Origin: Mycobacterium kiyosense
GTDB lineage: Bacteria; Actinomycetota; Actinomycetes; Mycobacteriales; Mycobacteriaceae
Direction: 5' to 3'
Length of the DNA: 64,000 bases
Assembly (NCBI GenBank): GCA_021654635.1
Contig: AP025179.1
Coordinates: 1,364,001-1,428,000 of the forward strand
Under the pieces are notes generated by a model that saw nothing but the letters and a program-made list of their open reading frames with translations, ran no database searches and was not told the origin of the DNA. How positions within the stretch are numbered: position 1 is the first letter of the stretch; every line of letters begins with the position of its first letter. Shown here in pieces: positions 38,301 through 46,862 of this stretch. Both the position numbers and the translations under genes were made by a program.

Positions 38301-39149
38301 TCACGGACCGGTGTATCCGGGCGGGTTGACCCCGTCGACCCAGAAGTCGACGCCGAGTTGCGATCCGGGCACGCAGTCGTAGACCGAAAGGTCCTTGACC
38401 CCGGAGTCCACCAGCACGTCTTCGCACAGCAGCATGTTGCCGGTGTACTCCCGCGACGGCTTGTTCAGGATGACGTAGGCCGCGTCCGAGTAGACCTCCG
38501 GCTTGCGCGACCGCGCCATCGCCTCGTCGCCGCCGAGCAGGTTCTGCACCGCGGCGGTGGCCACCATGGTGCGCGGCCACAGGGTGTTGGAGGCAATGCC
38601 CTCGGCGCGCATCTCCTCGGCAATCCCCAACGCGCACAACGTCATACCGAACTTCGCCATCATGTACGCGGTCGGCTTGAGCCACTGTTTGCCCAGCAGC
38701 ACCGGCGGCGAGAGCGTCAGCACGTGCGGGTTCTCGCGACCCTTCATGTGGGCAAGACACGCCCGCGACACCGCGTAGGTGCCGCGCACCTGGATGCCGT
38801 TCATCAGGTCGAACCGCTTCATCGGCACCTCGGTGATGGAGCCCAGGTTGATCGCCGACGCATTGTTGACGCAGATGTCGATGCCGCCGAACTGCTCGAC
38901 CGCTTTGGCCACCGCGGCTTCGACCGAATCCGGGTCACGCACATCGCCGACGATCGGCAGGGCTTTCCCGCCTGCTTCCTCGAGTTCCTTGGCGGCGGTG
39001 TACACGGTGCCCGGCAACTTCGGGTGCGGCTCAGCGGTCTTGGCGATCAGCGCGATGTTGGCGCCGTCCTGCGCGGCGCGCTTGGCGATCGCCAAGCCGA
39101 TGCCGCGGCTGGCACCGGAAATGAACATGGTCTTATCTTTGAGCGACAT
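38301..39149 (-). CDS. HSDL2-like short-chain dehydrogenase
   Basis: A 282-residue SDR at the Rv3224 position. Motifs: FISGASRGIGLAIA, CVNNASAINLGSI, HVLTLSPPVLLG and YMMAKFGMT, which gives the Tyr-x-x-x-Lys pair. The resemblance is to the HSDL2 group of hydroxyacyl or steroid dehydrogenases. It lies nine bases after the glycosylase gene on the same strand and converges on the island operon. Substrate unknown. Confidence 0.88.
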   Translation of the reverse strand: MSLKDKTMFISGASRGIGLAIAKRAAQDGANIALIAKTAEPHPKLPGTVYTAAKELEEAGGKALPIVGDVRDPDSVEAAVAKAVEQFGGIDICVNNASAINLGSITEVPMKRFDLMNGIQVRGTYAVSRACLAHMKGRENPHVLTLSPPVLLGKQWLKPTAYMMAKFGMTLCALGIAEEMRAEGIASNTLWPRTMVATAAVQNLLGGDEAMARSRKPEVYSDAAYVILNKPSREYTGNMLLCEDVLVDSGVKDLSVYDCVPGSQLGVDFWVDGVNPPGYTGP

Positions 39150-39158
39150 GGCGTCACC

Positions 39159-40031
39159 CTAACTCCCGGTCCGAGCTGCGATTTCGTGGGTGCGCCGTTC
39201 CCGTAACGCGCGCAGGTATACGGCGGCCCAGGTGCGAAAAGGGCGCCAGGCCTCCGACACCTCGGCCAGGGTGCGCCCGGGCCCGTACTTCGCGATGATC
39301 TCGGCGTCCAGGCGGCGCTCGTGCCTCGGCAGCCCGTCCGGCACATTGGCGCCCCGCAGCACCACGAGTTCGGCAGCGAACGGCCCAAGTCCTTTGATCT
39401 GCTGCACGGCCGCTATCGCCGCGTCGGGATCCACCGACCGCAGCGCCGCGCAATCCAGCTGCCCGTCGAGGGCGGCCTCGGCGACCGCGCGCAGGTACTC
39501 GCCCTTGCGGCCGGGCAGGGCGAGGTCCAGCGCCACCAGCCGTCCGGGACTCGGAAACGCGCCGCGGTCGCCGTGGCGCGCCACGATGTCGGCGCGCAGC
39601 CGGGCCGCCTGCACGATCCGCAGCCGCTGGGACAGCACCGCCCAGGCGGCCGCCTCGTACGGCGAGTGAAACCCGCACGGACGTAAGCCGGGAAGTTCGT
39701 GCTGCGCCGCGGCGATCACCGCATCGCGCCTGGCCACGTCGACCCAACCGCGGGCGTCGACGTCCAGCGCCAAAAACCGCGCGGTCTGTTCGGCCGCCGC
39801 TGCCAGATCACCGTCGCCGGCCACCGCGATCGACGCGGACGACCCGCGCTGGGAGACGGTGACCTCGGCGCGCGACCAGTCGGCTTCCACCAGGAACGTC
39901 GTGGACAAATCGGCGGACTTGGGTTGCTCGGCCAGGGCGGCCGGCGTGAAGCCTTCCCAGAATTCGCGACTGATGGCCAGTGACCACGGACCGCGTATCT
40001 GCCGGGTGACGGTGTGGGTTCGCGTCGGCAC
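39159..40031 (-). CDS. AlkA-like DNA-3-methyladenine glycosylase
   Basis: A 290-residue base-excision repair protein. The HhH-GPD module is visible: [20 protein letters not shown], then the hairpin [16 protein letters not shown] and the segment [17 protein letters not shown]. AlkA has a catalytic Asp just after the hairpin; here the matching place reads RHERRL, so catalysis may rely on another residue or be altered. GTG 40031 lacks a clear ribosome site. Probably co-transcribed with the SDR downstream. Confidence 0.8.
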   Translation of the reverse strand: MPTRTHTVTRQIRGPWSLAISREFWEGFTPAALAEQPKSADLSTTFLVEADWSRAEVTVSQRGSSASIAVAGDGDLAAAAEQTARFLALDVDARGWVDVARRDAVIAAAQHELPGLRPCGFHSPYEAAAWAVLSQRLRIVQAARLRADIVARHGDRGAFPSPGRLVALDLALPGRKGEYLRAVAEAALDGQLDCAALRSVDPDAAIAAVQQIKGLGPFAAELVVLRGANVPDGLPRHERRLDAEIIAKYGPGRTLAEVSEAWRPFRTWAAVYLRALRERRTHEIAARTGS

Positions 40032-40065
40032 GTGACAAGTGTTCCAGGGGGCACCGACACAGCGC

Positions 40066-40092
40066 GGAAATAGCTGGCCGACAAATCCCGTT
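40066..40092 (+). promoter_or_regulatory. Candidate SigH-type promoter for sigH
   Basis: GGAAATA (40066-40072) followed after 16 bases by CGTT (40089-40092) resembles the mycobacterial SigH consensus GGAAYA-N16-19-GTT. It precedes the sigH start by about 190 bases. SigH is known to control its own gene, which makes the site plausible, although one consensus position does not match. Confidence 0.35.
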
Positions 40093-40279
40093 GATCGGGT
40101 GGTCGAGCCGACCGGGCGGGCAGCTGTCGGTCGCGGCCTTTAGATTGGGAGGAGGGAGCCAGGTGTCAACTGCGACGAGCCTATTGTGCGACGAGCGGTT
40201 GGATCGCTTCCTTGCGAGTCCGGTGGCGCTCTTCGCGCTGGCCGGTGACACCGCAACCGAAGGGACCGTGGTACTCGAG

Positions 40280-40932
40280 ATGGCCGACACCGATGGCGAG
40301 ACCGGGCCCGAGGTTCCCGCGACCGGGCCGCCCAAACCGGCGGAGACCGACGCCGAACTGACGGCGCGATTCGAGCGCGATGCGATTCCGCTGCTCGACC
40401 AGCTCTACGGAGGCGCGCTGCGCATGACGCGCAATCCCGCGGACGCCGAGGACCTGCTGCAGGAAACGATGGTCAAGGCCTACGCCGGGTTCCGGTCGTT
40501 CCGGGAGGGCACCAACCTCAAGGCGTGGCTGTACCGCATCCTGACCAACACCTACATCAACAGCTACCGCAAGAAGCAGCGGCAGCCCTCGGAGTACCCG
40601 ACCGACGAGATCACCGACTGGCAGTTGGCCGCCAACGCCGAGCATTCCTCAACCGGGCTGCGGTCGGCCGAGGTCGAGGCGCTCGAAGCGCTGCCGGACA
40701 CCGAGATCAAAGCGGCCTTGCAGGCGCTGCCGGAAGAATTCCGGATGGCGGTCTACTACGCCGACGTCGAAGGTTTCCCCCTATAAAGAGATTGCCGAGA
40801 TCATGGGCACGCCGATCGGTACGGTGATGTCTCGGCTGCATCGCGGCCGGCGTCAGCTTGCGCGAACTGCTGGCCGACGTCGCCAGGGACCGCGGTTTCA
40901 CCCGTGGCCAGCACGAGGAGGTGTCGTCATGA
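40280..40932 (+). pseudogene. sigH: ECF sigma factor SigH with two frameshifts
   Basis: SigH directs the thiol-oxidative and heat stress response. ATG 40280 starts [13 protein letters not shown], and region 2 ([21 protein letters not shown]) is intact. At the C5 run 40777-40781 an extra C ends the frame just after ADVEGFPL. Deleting it restores [25 protein letters not shown] (region 4). A second extra base (TT at 40858-40859) again breaks the frame before [14 protein letters not shown]. Corrected, the product would be about 216 residues and stop overlapping rshA. As read, the -35-binding region 4 is lost. Confidence 0.9.
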
Positions 40933-41225
40933 GCGAGTCCTGCGGCACGTCCGGCGCCCACGACCACGACGACTTCGGCTGCGCCGAGGTGCTTGCCGAG
41001 GTGTGGACGCTGCTCGACGGCGAGTGCACTCCGGAGAAGAAGGAGAGCCTGCGCAGGCACCTCGAAGCGTGCCCGGGATGCTTTCAGCACTACGGGCTCG
41101 AGGAACGGATCAAGGCCCTGGTTGCCACCAAATGCAGCGGTGAGAAGGCCCCGGAGGGTCTGCGGGAGCGGTTGCGGCTGGAATTCCGCCGCACCACCAT
41201 CATCCGCGAGGAGATTCAGCCTTAG
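40929..41225 (+). CDS. rshA: Anti-sigma factor RshA
   Basis: A 98-residue zinc-associated anti-sigma factor that binds SigH and releases it on disulfide stress. The redox HxxxCxxC motif is HLEACPGC (His44, Cys48, Cys51). ATG 40929 overlaps the corrected sigH stop (ATGA), the usual coupling. If the sigH lesions are real, rshA is left without its partner. Confidence 0.93.
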   Translation: MSESCGTSGAHDHDDFGCAEVLAEVWTLLDGECTPEKKESLRRHLEACPGCFQHYGLEERIKALVATKCSGEKAPEGLRERLRLEFRRTTIIREEIQP

Positions 41226-41234
41226 CAGCGCCCG

Positions 41235-41309
41235 TCAGGCGTTGGGCCGCTTGCCGTGGTTGGCCTTGCTGTACTTGCGGTCACGCTTCTTGCGGCCACG
41301 CTTGGCCAT
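41235..41309 (-). CDS. Ribosomal protein bL37 (24 residues)
   Basis: A 24-codon gene on the minus strand starting at ATG 41309 and ending TGA 41235. It encodes MAKRGRKKRDRKYSKANHG then KRPNA, which matches the small basic mycobacterial large-subunit protein bL37 as I remember it. A GAGGTTGG ribosome site precedes the start. It is tail-to-tail with rshA, ten bases away. Confidence 0.88.
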   Translation of the reverse strand: MAKRGRKKRDRKYSKANHGKRPNA

Positions 41310-41508
41310 GATCCAACCTCGTTTCGTCAGGGTGTTTGTCGCTGCGGGCGGGGTGAAAAGCCGCGCAATTGCCTCCCATTGTCTCATGCGGATCGCGCCA
41401 CGCTGTCCACCGCCCGCACCCCGCGGTCGCCAACGGTCTTATGGTTCGATATACATTGCCCGACAGGGCAGACAGCATGGGCAGTGGCCGAGACGAGTGG
41501 GGTGATGG

Positions 41509-41724
41509 ATGTCCGAGGAGGTTCGCGCCGAGATCGTGGCCAGCGTGCTCGAAGTCGTTGTCAGCGAAGGCGACCAGATCGCCCAGGGCGACACCGTGGT
41601 GCTGCTCGAGTCGATGAAGATGGAGATCCCGGTCCTGGCCGAAGTCACCGGCACCGTCAGCAAGGTGAGCGTGTCGGTCGGCGACGTCATCCAGGCCGGC
41701 GACCTGATCGCCGTTATCAGCTGA
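41509..41724 (+). CDS. Biotinylated protein TB7.3 (biotin/lipoyl attachment)
   Basis: A 71-residue stand-alone biotin carrier domain. The biotinylated Lys is Lys37 in LLESMKMEIP, and the fold is completed by VGDVIQAGDLIAVIS. ATG 41509 follows GTCCGAGGAGG-like sequence within the start region. It is 16 bases before pdtaS. The partner carboxylase is not known from the window. Confidence 0.92.
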   Translation: MSEEVRAEIVASVLEVVVSEGDQIAQGDTVVLLESMKMEIPVLAEVTGTVSKVSVSVGDVIQAGDLIAVIS

Positions 41725-41740
41725 GCAATCCCCGGGTTTC

Positions 41741-43252
41741 ATGTCCACTCTCGGTGACCTGCTCGCCGATCACACGGTGCTGCCGGGCAACGCCGTCGAC
41801 CATCTGCACGCCGTAGTCGGGGAGTGGCAGCTACTGGCCGACTTGTCCTTTGCCGACTATCTGATGTGGGTGCGCCGCGACGACGGCGTACTGGTGTGTG
41901 TGGCGCAGTGCCGCCCCAATACCGCTCCGACGGTGCTGCAGACCGACGCAGTGGGCAGCGTCGTCGCCGCCGACCGCCTACCCCTGGTCGCCGAGGCTTT
42001 CTCGTCGGGCGGGGTGCAGCAGGGAGACCCGGCCGAACAGGGCGGATGGCAACTTCCCGGACCAGTTCCCGGCCCCAACGTGATCGCCTCGCCGGTGCGC
42101 TACGGGGAACAGGTGGTGGCGGTGCTGACCCAGCATCAAACCGAGACCGCGGCCCAGCGGATGTCCGGCCACCTCGAGACCGCCTATCGGGACTGTGCCA
42201 CCGACCTGTTGCACATGATCGCCGAGGGCACCTTTCCCGATGTCGGCGACGTGGCCATGTCGCGGTCCACGCCGCGCGCCGGCGACGGCTTCATCCGCCT
42301 CGACGTCGACGGCATCGTCGCCTACGCCAGCCCCAACGCGTTGTCCGCCTACCACCGGATGGGCCTGAACAGCGAGTTGGAAGGCCACAACCTGATCAAG
42401 GTCACCCGGCCGCTGATCTCGGACCCGTTCGAGGCCCAGGAGGTGGCCGAACACATTCTCAACCTGCTGGCTGGCGGCTCCAGCATGCGCATGGAGGTCG
42501 ACGCGGGCGGCGCCACGGTGCTGTTGCGGACACTGCCGCTGGTGGTGCACGGGGAGAACGCGGGGGCGGCGATCCTGATCCGCGACGTCACCGAGGTGAA
42601 ACGGCGCGACCGTGCGCTGATCTCCAAGGACGCCACCATCCGCGAAATTCACCATCGGGTCAAGAACAACTTGCAGACGGTGGCGGCGCTGCTGCGTCTG
42701 CAGGCCCGCCGGACGGTCAACGCGGAAGGGCGCGAGGCGTTGATCGAGTCGGTGCGCCGGGTGTCCTCGATTGCATTGGTGCACGACGCGCTGTCGATGT
42801 CGGTGGACGAGCAGGTCAACCTCGACGAGGTCATCGACCGGATTCTGCCGATCATGAACGATGTCGCCTCGGTGGACCGACCAATCCGGATCAACAGGGT
42901 CGGTGACCTGGGTGTGTTGGACTCCGACCGGGCGACGGCGCTGATCATGGTGATCACCGAACTGGTGCAGAACGCGATCGAGCACGCCTTCGATCCCGAT
43001 GCCGCCGAAGGTTCGGTGACCATCCGGGCCGAACGGTCAGCGCGCTGGCTGGACGTGGTGGTGCACGACGACGGGCGCGGCCTGCCAGAGGGGTTCAGCC
43101 TGGAGAAATCGGACAGCCTGGGCTTGCAGATCGTGCGGACGCTCGTCTCAGCCGAGCTGGACGGGTCGCTGGGCATGCGGGAGGGCGCCGACCGCGGCAC
43201 CGACGTGGTGCTGCGGGTGCCGATCGGCCGACGCGGCCGGTTGCTGCTATGA
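41741..43252 (+). CDS. pdtaS: Sensor histidine kinase PdtaS
   Basis: A 503-residue soluble kinase that phosphorylates the antiterminator PdtaR. An N-terminal GAF domain (about 1-150) and a PAS domain (about 170-280) precede a HisKA_2-type kinase with IREIHHRVKNNLQTVAALLRLQ (phosphoacceptor His near 304), an N-box ELVQNAIEHAF and DDGRGLPEGF. No membrane helix, as expected. The perfect hairpin at 43266-43301 follows the stop. Confidence 0.94.
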   Translation: MSTLGDLLADHTVLPGNAVDHLHAVVGEWQLLADLSFADYLMWVRRDDGVLVCVAQCRPNTAPTVLQTDAVGSVVAADRLPLVAEAFSSGGVQQGDPAEQGGWQLPGPVPGPNVIASPVRYGEQVVAVLTQHQTETAAQRMSGHLETAYRDCATDLLHMIAEGTFPDVGDVAMSRSTPRAGDGFIRLDVDGIVAYASPNALSAYHRMGLNSELEGHNLIKVTRPLISDPFEAQEVAEHILNLLAGGSSMRMEVDAGGATVLLRTLPLVVHGENAGAAILIRDVTEVKRRDRALISKDATIREIHHRVKNNLQTVAALLRLQARRTVNAEGREALIESVRRVSSIALVHDALSMSVDEQVNLDEVIDRILPIMNDVASVDRPIRINRVGDLGVLDSDRATALIMVITELVQNAIEHAFDPDAAEGSVTIRAERSARWLDVVVHDDGRGLPEGFSLEKSDSLGLQIVRTLVSAELDGSLGMREGADRGTDVVLRVPIGRRGRLLL

Positions 43253-43265
43253 GCGTGGTTACGCA

Positions 43266-43301
43266 GCAATGCGGCCCCGGTCGCAACCGGGGCCGCATTG
43301 C
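43266..43301. terminator. Bidirectional terminator between pdtaS and whiB1
   Basis: A perfect 15-pair stem, GCAATGCGGCCCCGG (43266-43280) with its complement (43287-43301), and a six-base loop TCGCAA, placed between the convergent pdtaS and whiB1 stops. No T-run follows, which is usual for mycobacterial terminators. Confidence 0.85.
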
Positions 43302-43314
43302 AGTGAATCTAGGG

Positions 43315-43569
43315 TCAGACTCCGCTGCGAGCCTTCGTCCGGGCGTTGCGACGCTTGAGTGCACGCCGCTCGTCTTCACTCATTCCGCCCCAGACGCCCG
43401 AGTCCTGGCCGGTGTTCAGAGCCCAGCCGAGACACTCCGTCGTCACCGGACACCGATTGCAGACCAGTTTCGCGTCAGCGATCTGCGCGAGTGCCGGCCC
43501 GCTGTTCCCAACCGGGAAGAACAGTTCCGGATCTTCGTCGCGACACACCGCCCTATGGCGCCAATCCAT
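43315..43569 (-). CDS. whiB1: Iron-sulfur regulator WhiB1
   Basis: An 84-residue essential 4Fe-4S protein that senses nitric oxide and binds SigA. The four cluster Cys are at 9, 37, 40 and 46 (CNRCPVTTEC), followed by the GVWGGMSEDER turn and a basic C-terminal DNA-binding tail RRALKRRNARTKAR. ATG 43569 is preceded by GAGGAG. Confidence 0.96.
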   Translation of the reverse strand: MDWRHRAVCRDEDPELFFPVGNSGPALAQIADAKLVCNRCPVTTECLGWALNTGQDSGVWGGMSEDERRALKRRNARTKARSGV

Positions 43570-43589
43570 TAGTAGCTACTCCTCACTAT

Positions 43590-43607
43590 GTGCGCAGCAC
43601 TGCGCAC
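43590..43607. promoter_or_regulatory. Palindrome in the whiB1 leader
   Basis: GTGCGCAG-CA-CTGCGCAC, a perfect 8-base dyad with a 2-base centre, 20 bases upstream of the whiB1 start and just ahead of its ribosome site. It could be an operator or an mRNA hairpin that affects translation. Confidence 0.5.
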
Positions 43608-43731
43608 GGGCATTTCTTCTTGGCTGTTAAACCCGGCACAAGAAAGGGGTTCCGTACCTTTGCATATCTGACGCATGCAACCTTTTGATCGTTTCACAGG
43701 CTCAACAGATGTCAATAGTGTTACGCGGGCT

Positions 43732-43747
43732 CGTGGGCTATCTCACT
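43732..43747 (-). promoter_or_regulatory. CRP (Rv3676-type) site upstream of whiB1
   Basis: On the minus strand reads AGTGAGATAGCCCACG, which fits the mycobacterial CRP consensus and, as I recall, the known CRP site of whiB1. A second possible half-conserved site, CGTAACACTATTGACA, lies just downstream (about 43710-43725). CRP is known to activate or repress whiB1 through two such sites. Confidence 0.65.
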
Positions 43748-43864
43748 TCAGCGATCTCTTACCCTTGCCCTTAACCAGTTGTACTACACTACTCGGCCTT
43801 TTGCGCCCCACAGTTTCGTCGCGGGCGAGTCACAGCTTGATTCGTGCAGCTCAGAAGCCTGTTT

Positions 43865-44827
43865 TCACTCCGAGCCGGGCCGCGGGGCAACCACCGCAAG
43901 ACCGCTCGGGACCACTCGGAACGTCATCGAGTCGCGCAGGCCGAGGTATTCGCCGTCGTACTGGCAGGCCGCCGGCGCGGCCATCTTGGTTATCCGCGCG
44001 TAACTCACGTCGTCGTCTCGGATCAGCTGTTTGGCTTCCAGCTTGGGCCGCTTCGCCAGCAGTTGGCGCAGCAACCGCAACGTGGGGATCAGTTTCATAC
44101 TGGTGAGTGCGAAGATGCCCAGCCCTGACTCGAAGCTGCAGCCCGGGTTGGTGACCATGGGCCGGTCGTCGCTGTAGGTCCAGGGATTGGTGTTGGAGAC
44201 CCACACGAAGTGCACGCCCGATACGGGTTCGCGGTCGGGCAGCTCCAGGATCAGGTTGGGGTCCCGGCGGCTGAACCGCACCGACACCGGCACCGCCACC
44301 CGCCAGTAGCGCAGCGGCGTGATCTTGTGGCCCTTCTTGCGTTCCTTCTCCACCGCCTCGACCACTTCGGCGTCGACTCCCATGCCGGCATTGACCAGGG
44401 CGTACACCTCGCCGCAGTCGATCAGTGAGATGCGCCGCCACTGCCGGCTCCGCTCGTATTCGTCGAGCAGGTTGATCAGCTGGTTGCTGGCCGCGGCCGG
44501 GTCGCGGTGGATGCCCAGGGCTCTGGCCAGCACGTTCGCCGAGCCGCCGGGAATGATTCCCAACGCCGGGACGGGGCCCGGCGGGGTCGAGCCGGGCCGG
44601 CCGAGCATGCCGTTGACCACCGCACTCACCGTGCCGTCACCGCCGTGCACGACGACCAGGTCGTAGCCTTCGGCAACCGCGGTGCGGCCGAGTTCGTCCG
44701 CGTGACCGGCGTGCTCGGTGTTAGCGACGGTGAGCTGTACGCGGCTTTCCAGCGCGTGCGTCACCAGCTCGCGAGCGGCCGGTGTGATGCTGGTGGCGAT
44801 CGGGTTGGCGATCAACATGGCACGCAT
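43865..44827 (-). CDS. Diacylglycerol kinase-family lipid kinase
   Basis: A 320-residue protein with the DAGK catalytic domain (VVVHGGDGTVSAVVNGML near residue 60; GIIPGGSANVLARALG). The C-terminal half contains FVWVSNTNPWTYSDDRPMV and RITKMAAPAACQYDGEYLG, both typical of the family. ATG 44827 was used. It could phosphorylate diacylglycerol or a related lipid in phospholipid turnover. Same strand as whiB1, separated by the 295-base regulatory gap. Confidence 0.88.
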   Translation of the reverse strand: MRAMLIANPIATSITPAARELVTHALESRVQLTVANTEHAGHADELGRTAVAEGYDLVVVHGGDGTVSAVVNGMLGRPGSTPPGPVPALGIIPGGSANVLARALGIHRDPAAASNQLINLLDEYERSRQWRRISLIDCGEVYALVNAGMGVDAEVVEAVEKERKKGHKITPLRYWRVAVPVSVRFSRRDPNLILELPDREPVSGVHFVWVSNTNPWTYSDDRPMVTNPGCSFESGLGIFALTSMKLIPTLRLLRQLLAKRPKLEAKQLIRDDDVSYARITKMAAPAACQYDGEYLGLRDSMTFRVVPSGLAVVAPRPGSE

Positions 44828-44902
44828 GAGCCAAACGTTAGGCGCGGCGCCCCTTCCCGCTCCACGCGGGCCGGGGTTGGTCCGCGCGACTACGCTGGCG
44901 CC

Positions 44903-45334
44903 GTGACCTTTCCAGCTCCGAGTGCGGTTCGACGCGCCGGATTCGTCGTCGCGGCGCAGGGAATCGCGGCGTTAGTCATCGCTGCGACCCTGGTGGTCCG
45001 TGGTCTGGCGGGCGCCGACCAGCACGTCGTCAACGGGTTGGGCACCGCGGCCTGGTTCGCGGTGTGCGGCGGTGCGGTGCTGGCTAGCGGATTCGCGCTG
45101 GCGACGGGTCGTCGCTGGGGTCGCGGGCTGGCCGTGTTCACTCAGCTGTTGCTGCTGCCGGTGGCGTGGTATCTGGCGGTCGGTTCGCACCGGCCGCTGT
45201 TCGGTATCCCGGTGGGGTTGTTGGCGCTGGCGGTGCTGGGCCTGCTGTTCAGCGCTTCCGCGGTGCGGTGGGCCGCGGGTGACGATCAGCGGGGTTCGGC
45301 CAGTGCGGCCAGTTCGGGGCCGGACACCCGGTAG
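44903..45334 (+). CDS. Small integral membrane protein
   Basis: A 143-residue protein with four hydrophobic helices (about residues 12-32, 43-63, 75-95, 101-120) and a polar C-terminal tail. GTG 44903 gives the same length as Rv3217c from memory. No catalytic motif. Its last 49 bases overlap the 3' end of the convergent acetyltransferase gene. Function unknown. Confidence 0.8.
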   Translation: MTFPAPSAVRRAGFVVAAQGIAALVIAATLVVRGLAGADQHVVNGLGTAAWFAVCGGAVLASGFALATGRRWGRGLAVFTQLLLLPVAWYLAVGSHRPLFGIPVGLLALAVLGLLFSASAVRWAAGDDQRGSASAASSGPDTR

Positions 45335-45768
45335 GTCGTCCACTCGGTCTGTGGCCGCCCACCGACGCCGTCGTACAAGGCGATCGCGTCGGTGTTCCAG
45401 TTCAGCACCGCCCACGACAGCCGCGTGTAGCCGTTCGCCAGGCATTCGCCGGCCAGCGCCGTCAGCAAACCGCGGGCCAGGCCACGGCGGCGGAAGTCCG
45501 GCCGCACATAGAGATCTTCCAGGTAGATGCCGGGCACACCGTCCCAGGTGGAGAAGTTCCGGAACCACAGCGCCATGGCGGCGACGTGGCCGCCGACCTC
45601 GCTGACATGCCCCCGCAATGTTGGGTCTTTCCCAAAAAGCGCTGCGGCTATTTGTTTTTCGGTGACGCTACACTGCTGGGCGGCTTCCTCGAACTCGGCC
45701 AGCTGGTGAATCATGGCGGTGATGTCGGCGACGTCGTCGGGTCTGGCGCGGCGGACGTTCGGTGTCAC
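45286..45768 (-). CDS. GNAT-family N-acetyltransferase
   Basis: A 160-residue acetyltransferase. The acetyl-CoA motif is YLEDLYVRPDFRRRGLARGLLTAL, followed by WAVLNWNTDAIALYDGVG, as in diamine or amino acid acetyltransferases. GTG 45768 overlaps the entC stop as GTGA, indicating coupling to entC. Substrate unknown. Confidence 0.87.
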   Translation of the reverse strand: MTPNVRRARPDDVADITAMIHQLAEFEEAAQQCSVTEKQIAAALFGKDPTLRGHVSEVGGHVAAMALWFRNFSTWDGVPGIYLEDLYVRPDFRRRGLARGLLTALAGECLANGYTRLSWAVLNWNTDAIALYDGVGGRPQTEWTTYRVSGPELAALAEPR

Positions 45769-46862
45769 TGCTCGACCCCCAGTGCGTTCAGAATGGTCGC
45801 GAATTTCGTTGTGGTTTCGTCGACTTCGCCATCGGGATCGGATTCGGCAACGATCCCGCCACCGGCGTGAGCCAGCGCCGAAAAGCGGTCGGCCGACAGC
45901 TGCGCGCAACGGATCGACACCACCCAGTCGCCGTCGCCGGCCGCATCGCACCAGCCCACCGTGCCGGCGTAGAAGCCCCGGTCGCCCTCCAGTGTTGCGA
46001 TCAGTTCGGCGGCCGCGCCGGCCGGAACCCCGCCGACCGCCGGCGTGGGGTGCAGTGCCAGCGCCAAATCCAGTGCAGTAGTGGATTTTTCACGAAGCCG
46101 CCCGATCACCGGGGTGCACAGATGCCAGACCGCCGCGGTGCGACTCAGCTGCGGCTCGTCGGCGATCGTCAGCTCGTCGCACAACGGTTCCAGTGCCGCG
46201 CGCATGGTGTCGATCACCAACCGGTGCTCATGGCGGTCCTTGGCCGATGCCGCCAGCGCGGCCGCATTCGCGGCGTCGGCGTCCGGGTCGGGGGATCGTG
46301 GCGCGGAACCGGCGAAGGGGCGGCACACCACCCGCTCCCCGGAGCGCGCCACCAGCAGTTCGGGGCTGGCGCCCACCAGAGCCGCCCCGGCGTAGGCCGC
46401 GCCCGCGGCGGTCAGATCGACCAGATAGCCGTATGCGGTGGGATCGGCGGCCATCAGCCGGCTCAGCACGACGCGGCCGTCCAGCGGTGCGTCGGCGCGC
46501 AGCCGCAAGGCCCGAGCCAGCACCACCTTATGCAAGGGGTTTTCCGGCGCTGCCAGCTGATCGCGGGCCCGGCTGATCCGGGACCGGTGCTCGGCAAGCG
46601 GCGGGATGGCTGCCTGCACGCGCACCGCCGGCAGCGGGCCGGTGGGCCAGTCCGGCAGCGAATCGAGGCGCCGCAGCGTTTCCGGCACCAGCAATGCGGC
46701 CGGCTGCGATGCGTCGAATGCCAACGCGCCCAGCACTATTGGTGCCTCCCCGGAGCGCAGCGCGGCTTGCGCCGCCGCGATATCGCGGTAGTGCTCGCGG
46801 GCCCGCTCGGCGACCAAGGTCCCCCGTGGACCGCTCAGCGCAAACGCCGGTTCGGTCTTCAC
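45765..46862 (-). CDS. entC: Isochorismate synthase EntC
   Basis: A 365-residue chorismate-utilising enzyme that makes isochorismate for menaquinone or siderophore precursors. C-terminal family motifs: HPTPAVGGVPAGAA and VSIRCAQL with AGGGIVAESDPDGEVDET. GTG 46862 overlaps the gpm2 stop (GTGA), so gpm2, entC and the acetyltransferase form one coupled operon. Confidence 0.9.
   Translation of the reverse strand: MKTEPAFALSGPRGTLVAERAREHYRDIAAAQAALRSGEAPIVLGALAFDASQPAALLVPETLRRLDSLPDWPTGPLPAVRVQAAIPPLAEHRSRISRARDQLAAPENPLHKVVLARALRLRADAPLDGRVVLSRLMAADPTAYGYLVDLTAAGAAYAGAALVGASPELLVARSGERVVCRPFAGSAPRSPDPDADAANAAALAASAKDRHEHRLVIDTMRAALEPLCDELTIADEPQLSRTAAVWHLCTPVIGRLREKSTTALDLALALHPTPAVGGVPAGAAAELIATLEGDRGFYAGTVGWCDAAGDGDWVVSIRCAQLSADRFSALAHAGGGIVAESDPDGEVDETTTKFATILNALGVEQ

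Noticed and set aside
38284..38760. 158-codon reverse frame overlapping the HSDL2-like SDR
   Set aside because: Other frame of a conserved gene, Ala/Arg/Gly-rich with no motif.
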